DNA from: Parcubacteria group bacterium CG2_30_45_37
Lineage (GTDB): Bacteria; Patescibacteriota; Patescibacteriia; Patescibacteriales; GWC2-42-12
DNA length: 5,100 bases
Direction of reading: 5' to 3'
Assembly (NCBI GenBank): GCA_001873515.1
Contig: MNZH01000075.1
Location: 1 to 5,100, forward strand
The translations under genes were made by a program, and so were the position numbers. The notes below the pieces were generated by a model. That model did not search any database, had not been told where the DNA came from, and saw only the letters and a program-made list of their open reading frames with translations. This document shows, piece by piece, positions 4,321 through 5,100 of this stretch. The stretch's first letter is position 1. Each line of letters starts with the position of its first letter.

Positions 4321-5100
4321 TTACGCTTCAGTTTCGGCAACGCCTTCTTTTTCGTTAAGCAGGTTGGAAGCAAACTCTTTTTTCTCCTGCTCAATTTCTA
4401 GTAGCTGCTGCGGGTCGGAAGTGATCAGTTGGTCTTCGGTATAAGAAGCCACTACCTTGATGGCCACGTGCTTAGAGCCGGCGAAAAAGATGCCCTCGCC
4501 CACGCCGCATTCCAGGAGCAGGTATTTTTCTCCTTCGGTCAGAACGAAAGTTTTCTGCACCAGCTCAATCGCGGCCGGCGATTGCTTAAGTAAAAGCTGC
4601 AGGGCCGAATTGTTGACGATCGCCTGCCCGTAGGGCGAGGTTAAAAAATCATTAACGTCTTGGGTGATGGTGGTGACGCCAAGATAATATTTACGGCAGC
4701 GCTTAACCAGGGCGTAAATAAATTTGGCGCTGTCTTCATACTGCATCAGCCACCAGGCTTCATCAATCACCAAAATCCTTTTTTTCATTTCGCTTCTAAC
4801 CACGTTCCAGATATAGTTGACAATCGTATAAATGGCGATCGGCCTCAGTTCGTCTTCCAGGTCGCGCACGGAAAAGCTGACCAGCTGGTTGTCCATTTTA
4901 ACGTTGGACGGGCTGTTAAACAAACCGGCGAAAGTGCCTTGGGTATACTTTTTTAAACGCAAAGCCAAGCTGGCTCCGCCGTCCATGCCTTCTAAAATGT
5001 CTTCCAAATCCTGCATTACCGGCGCTTCAATTTTGCTTAAATCCGCCTCGGCGGTGATGTCTTTTTTGGCGTAAGTTTCCAAGAGCGCCCGGTCAATTAT
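4321..5100 (-). CDS. VirB4/TraC-family ATPase, C-terminal part (N-terminus outside window)
   Basis: The frame is open to the right edge, giving 259 C-terminal residues that begin IIDRALLETY, so the true start lies beyond 5100. The TTG at 5082-5080 is an internal leucine codon, not a start. The fragment matches the C-terminal half of the VirB4/TraC ATPases that power type IV secretion and conjugation at the inner membrane. It has a helical segment, then LVSFSVRDLEDELRPIA (73-89), a Walker B RILVIDEAWWLM (108-119), and the following TTITQDVNDFLTSPYG (143-158), where the glutamine is the usual motif. It continues with NSALQLLLKQ (164-173) and a charged tail. Walker A would be upstream, outside the window. 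It is the first visible gene of the minus-strand cluster, ending 9 bp before the membrane protein. The family is clear; VirB4 versus a related pilus ATPase is less so. Confidence 0.93.
   Translation of the reverse strand: MIDRALLETYAKKDITAEADLSKIEAPVMQDLEDILEGMDGGASLALRLKKYTQGTFAGLFNSPSNVKMDNQLVSFSVRDLEDELRPIAIYTIVNYIWNVVRSEMKKRILVIDEAWWLMQYEDSAKFIYALVKRCRKYYLGVTTITQDVNDFLTSPYGQAIVNNSALQLLLKQSPAAIELVQKTFVLTEGEKYLLLECGVGEGIFFAGSKHVAIKVVASYTEDQLITSDPQQLLEIEQEKKEFASNLLNEKEGVAETEA

Noticed and set aside
4321..5082. Complete 253-residue protein starting at the TTG at 5082
   Set aside because: The frame continues upstream to the window edge and the family needs a Walker A region before this point, so it is a truncated view of a larger gene.

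Overview
The window looks like a piece of a small-genome bacterium, most likely Candidate Phyla Radiation / Patescibacteria (Parcubacteria-like). This is an inference from gene style: a lone VirB4-type ATPase module with a small membrane-anchored partner, a comF, a divergent small cation exchanger, and a resolvase-type recombinase with the N-terminus YARKSTEEDDRQ. One gene ends in TGA and the rest of the complete ones in TAA, which fits the standard bacterial code. No rRNA, tRNA or CRISPR array is visible.

Left part (1-1934) is an accessory, rearranged region. It begins with the N-terminal 61 codons of a serine recombinase on the minus strand (running off the left edge). A gene-free stretch of about 670 bases follows. 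It holds one arm of an 88-bp inverted repeat (328-415), a 17-bp inverted repeat pair, and a complete 212-bp non-coding element (491-702) with perfect 28-bp terminal inverted repeats and an 8-bp target duplication (a MITE). It also holds an orphan rho-independent terminator and a candidate promoter. Next comes one intact cargo-like gene, a plant-type dapB (853-1680), with a strong Shine-Dalgarno and its own terminator. After dapB lie what appear to be two short pieces of a second recombinase gene on the plus strand, split by 65 bp of palindromes, and then the second arm of the 88-bp repeat (1839-1926), which ends 8 bp before the next gene.

Right part (1935-5100) looks like more ordinary chromosome. 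A CaCA-family cation exchanger on the plus strand converges on a tightly packed minus-strand cluster, which reads in transcription order: VirB4/TraC-type ATPase (C-terminal part only), a single-pass membrane protein, ComF. Gaps are 9 and 10 nt, so these three are probably one operon. Their combination suggests a DNA- or protein-transfer apparatus, possibly linked to DNA uptake.

The most notable points are the MITE with its intact target duplication, and the nearly identical 88-bp structured repeat that brackets dapB in inverted orientation beside a serine recombinase. The recombinase remnant interrupted by palindromes and the codon-usage contrast of dapB with its neighbour are also worth attention. 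Together they suggest that dapB was acquired with mobile DNA. Whether the dapB segment can invert cannot be decided from the sequence alone.
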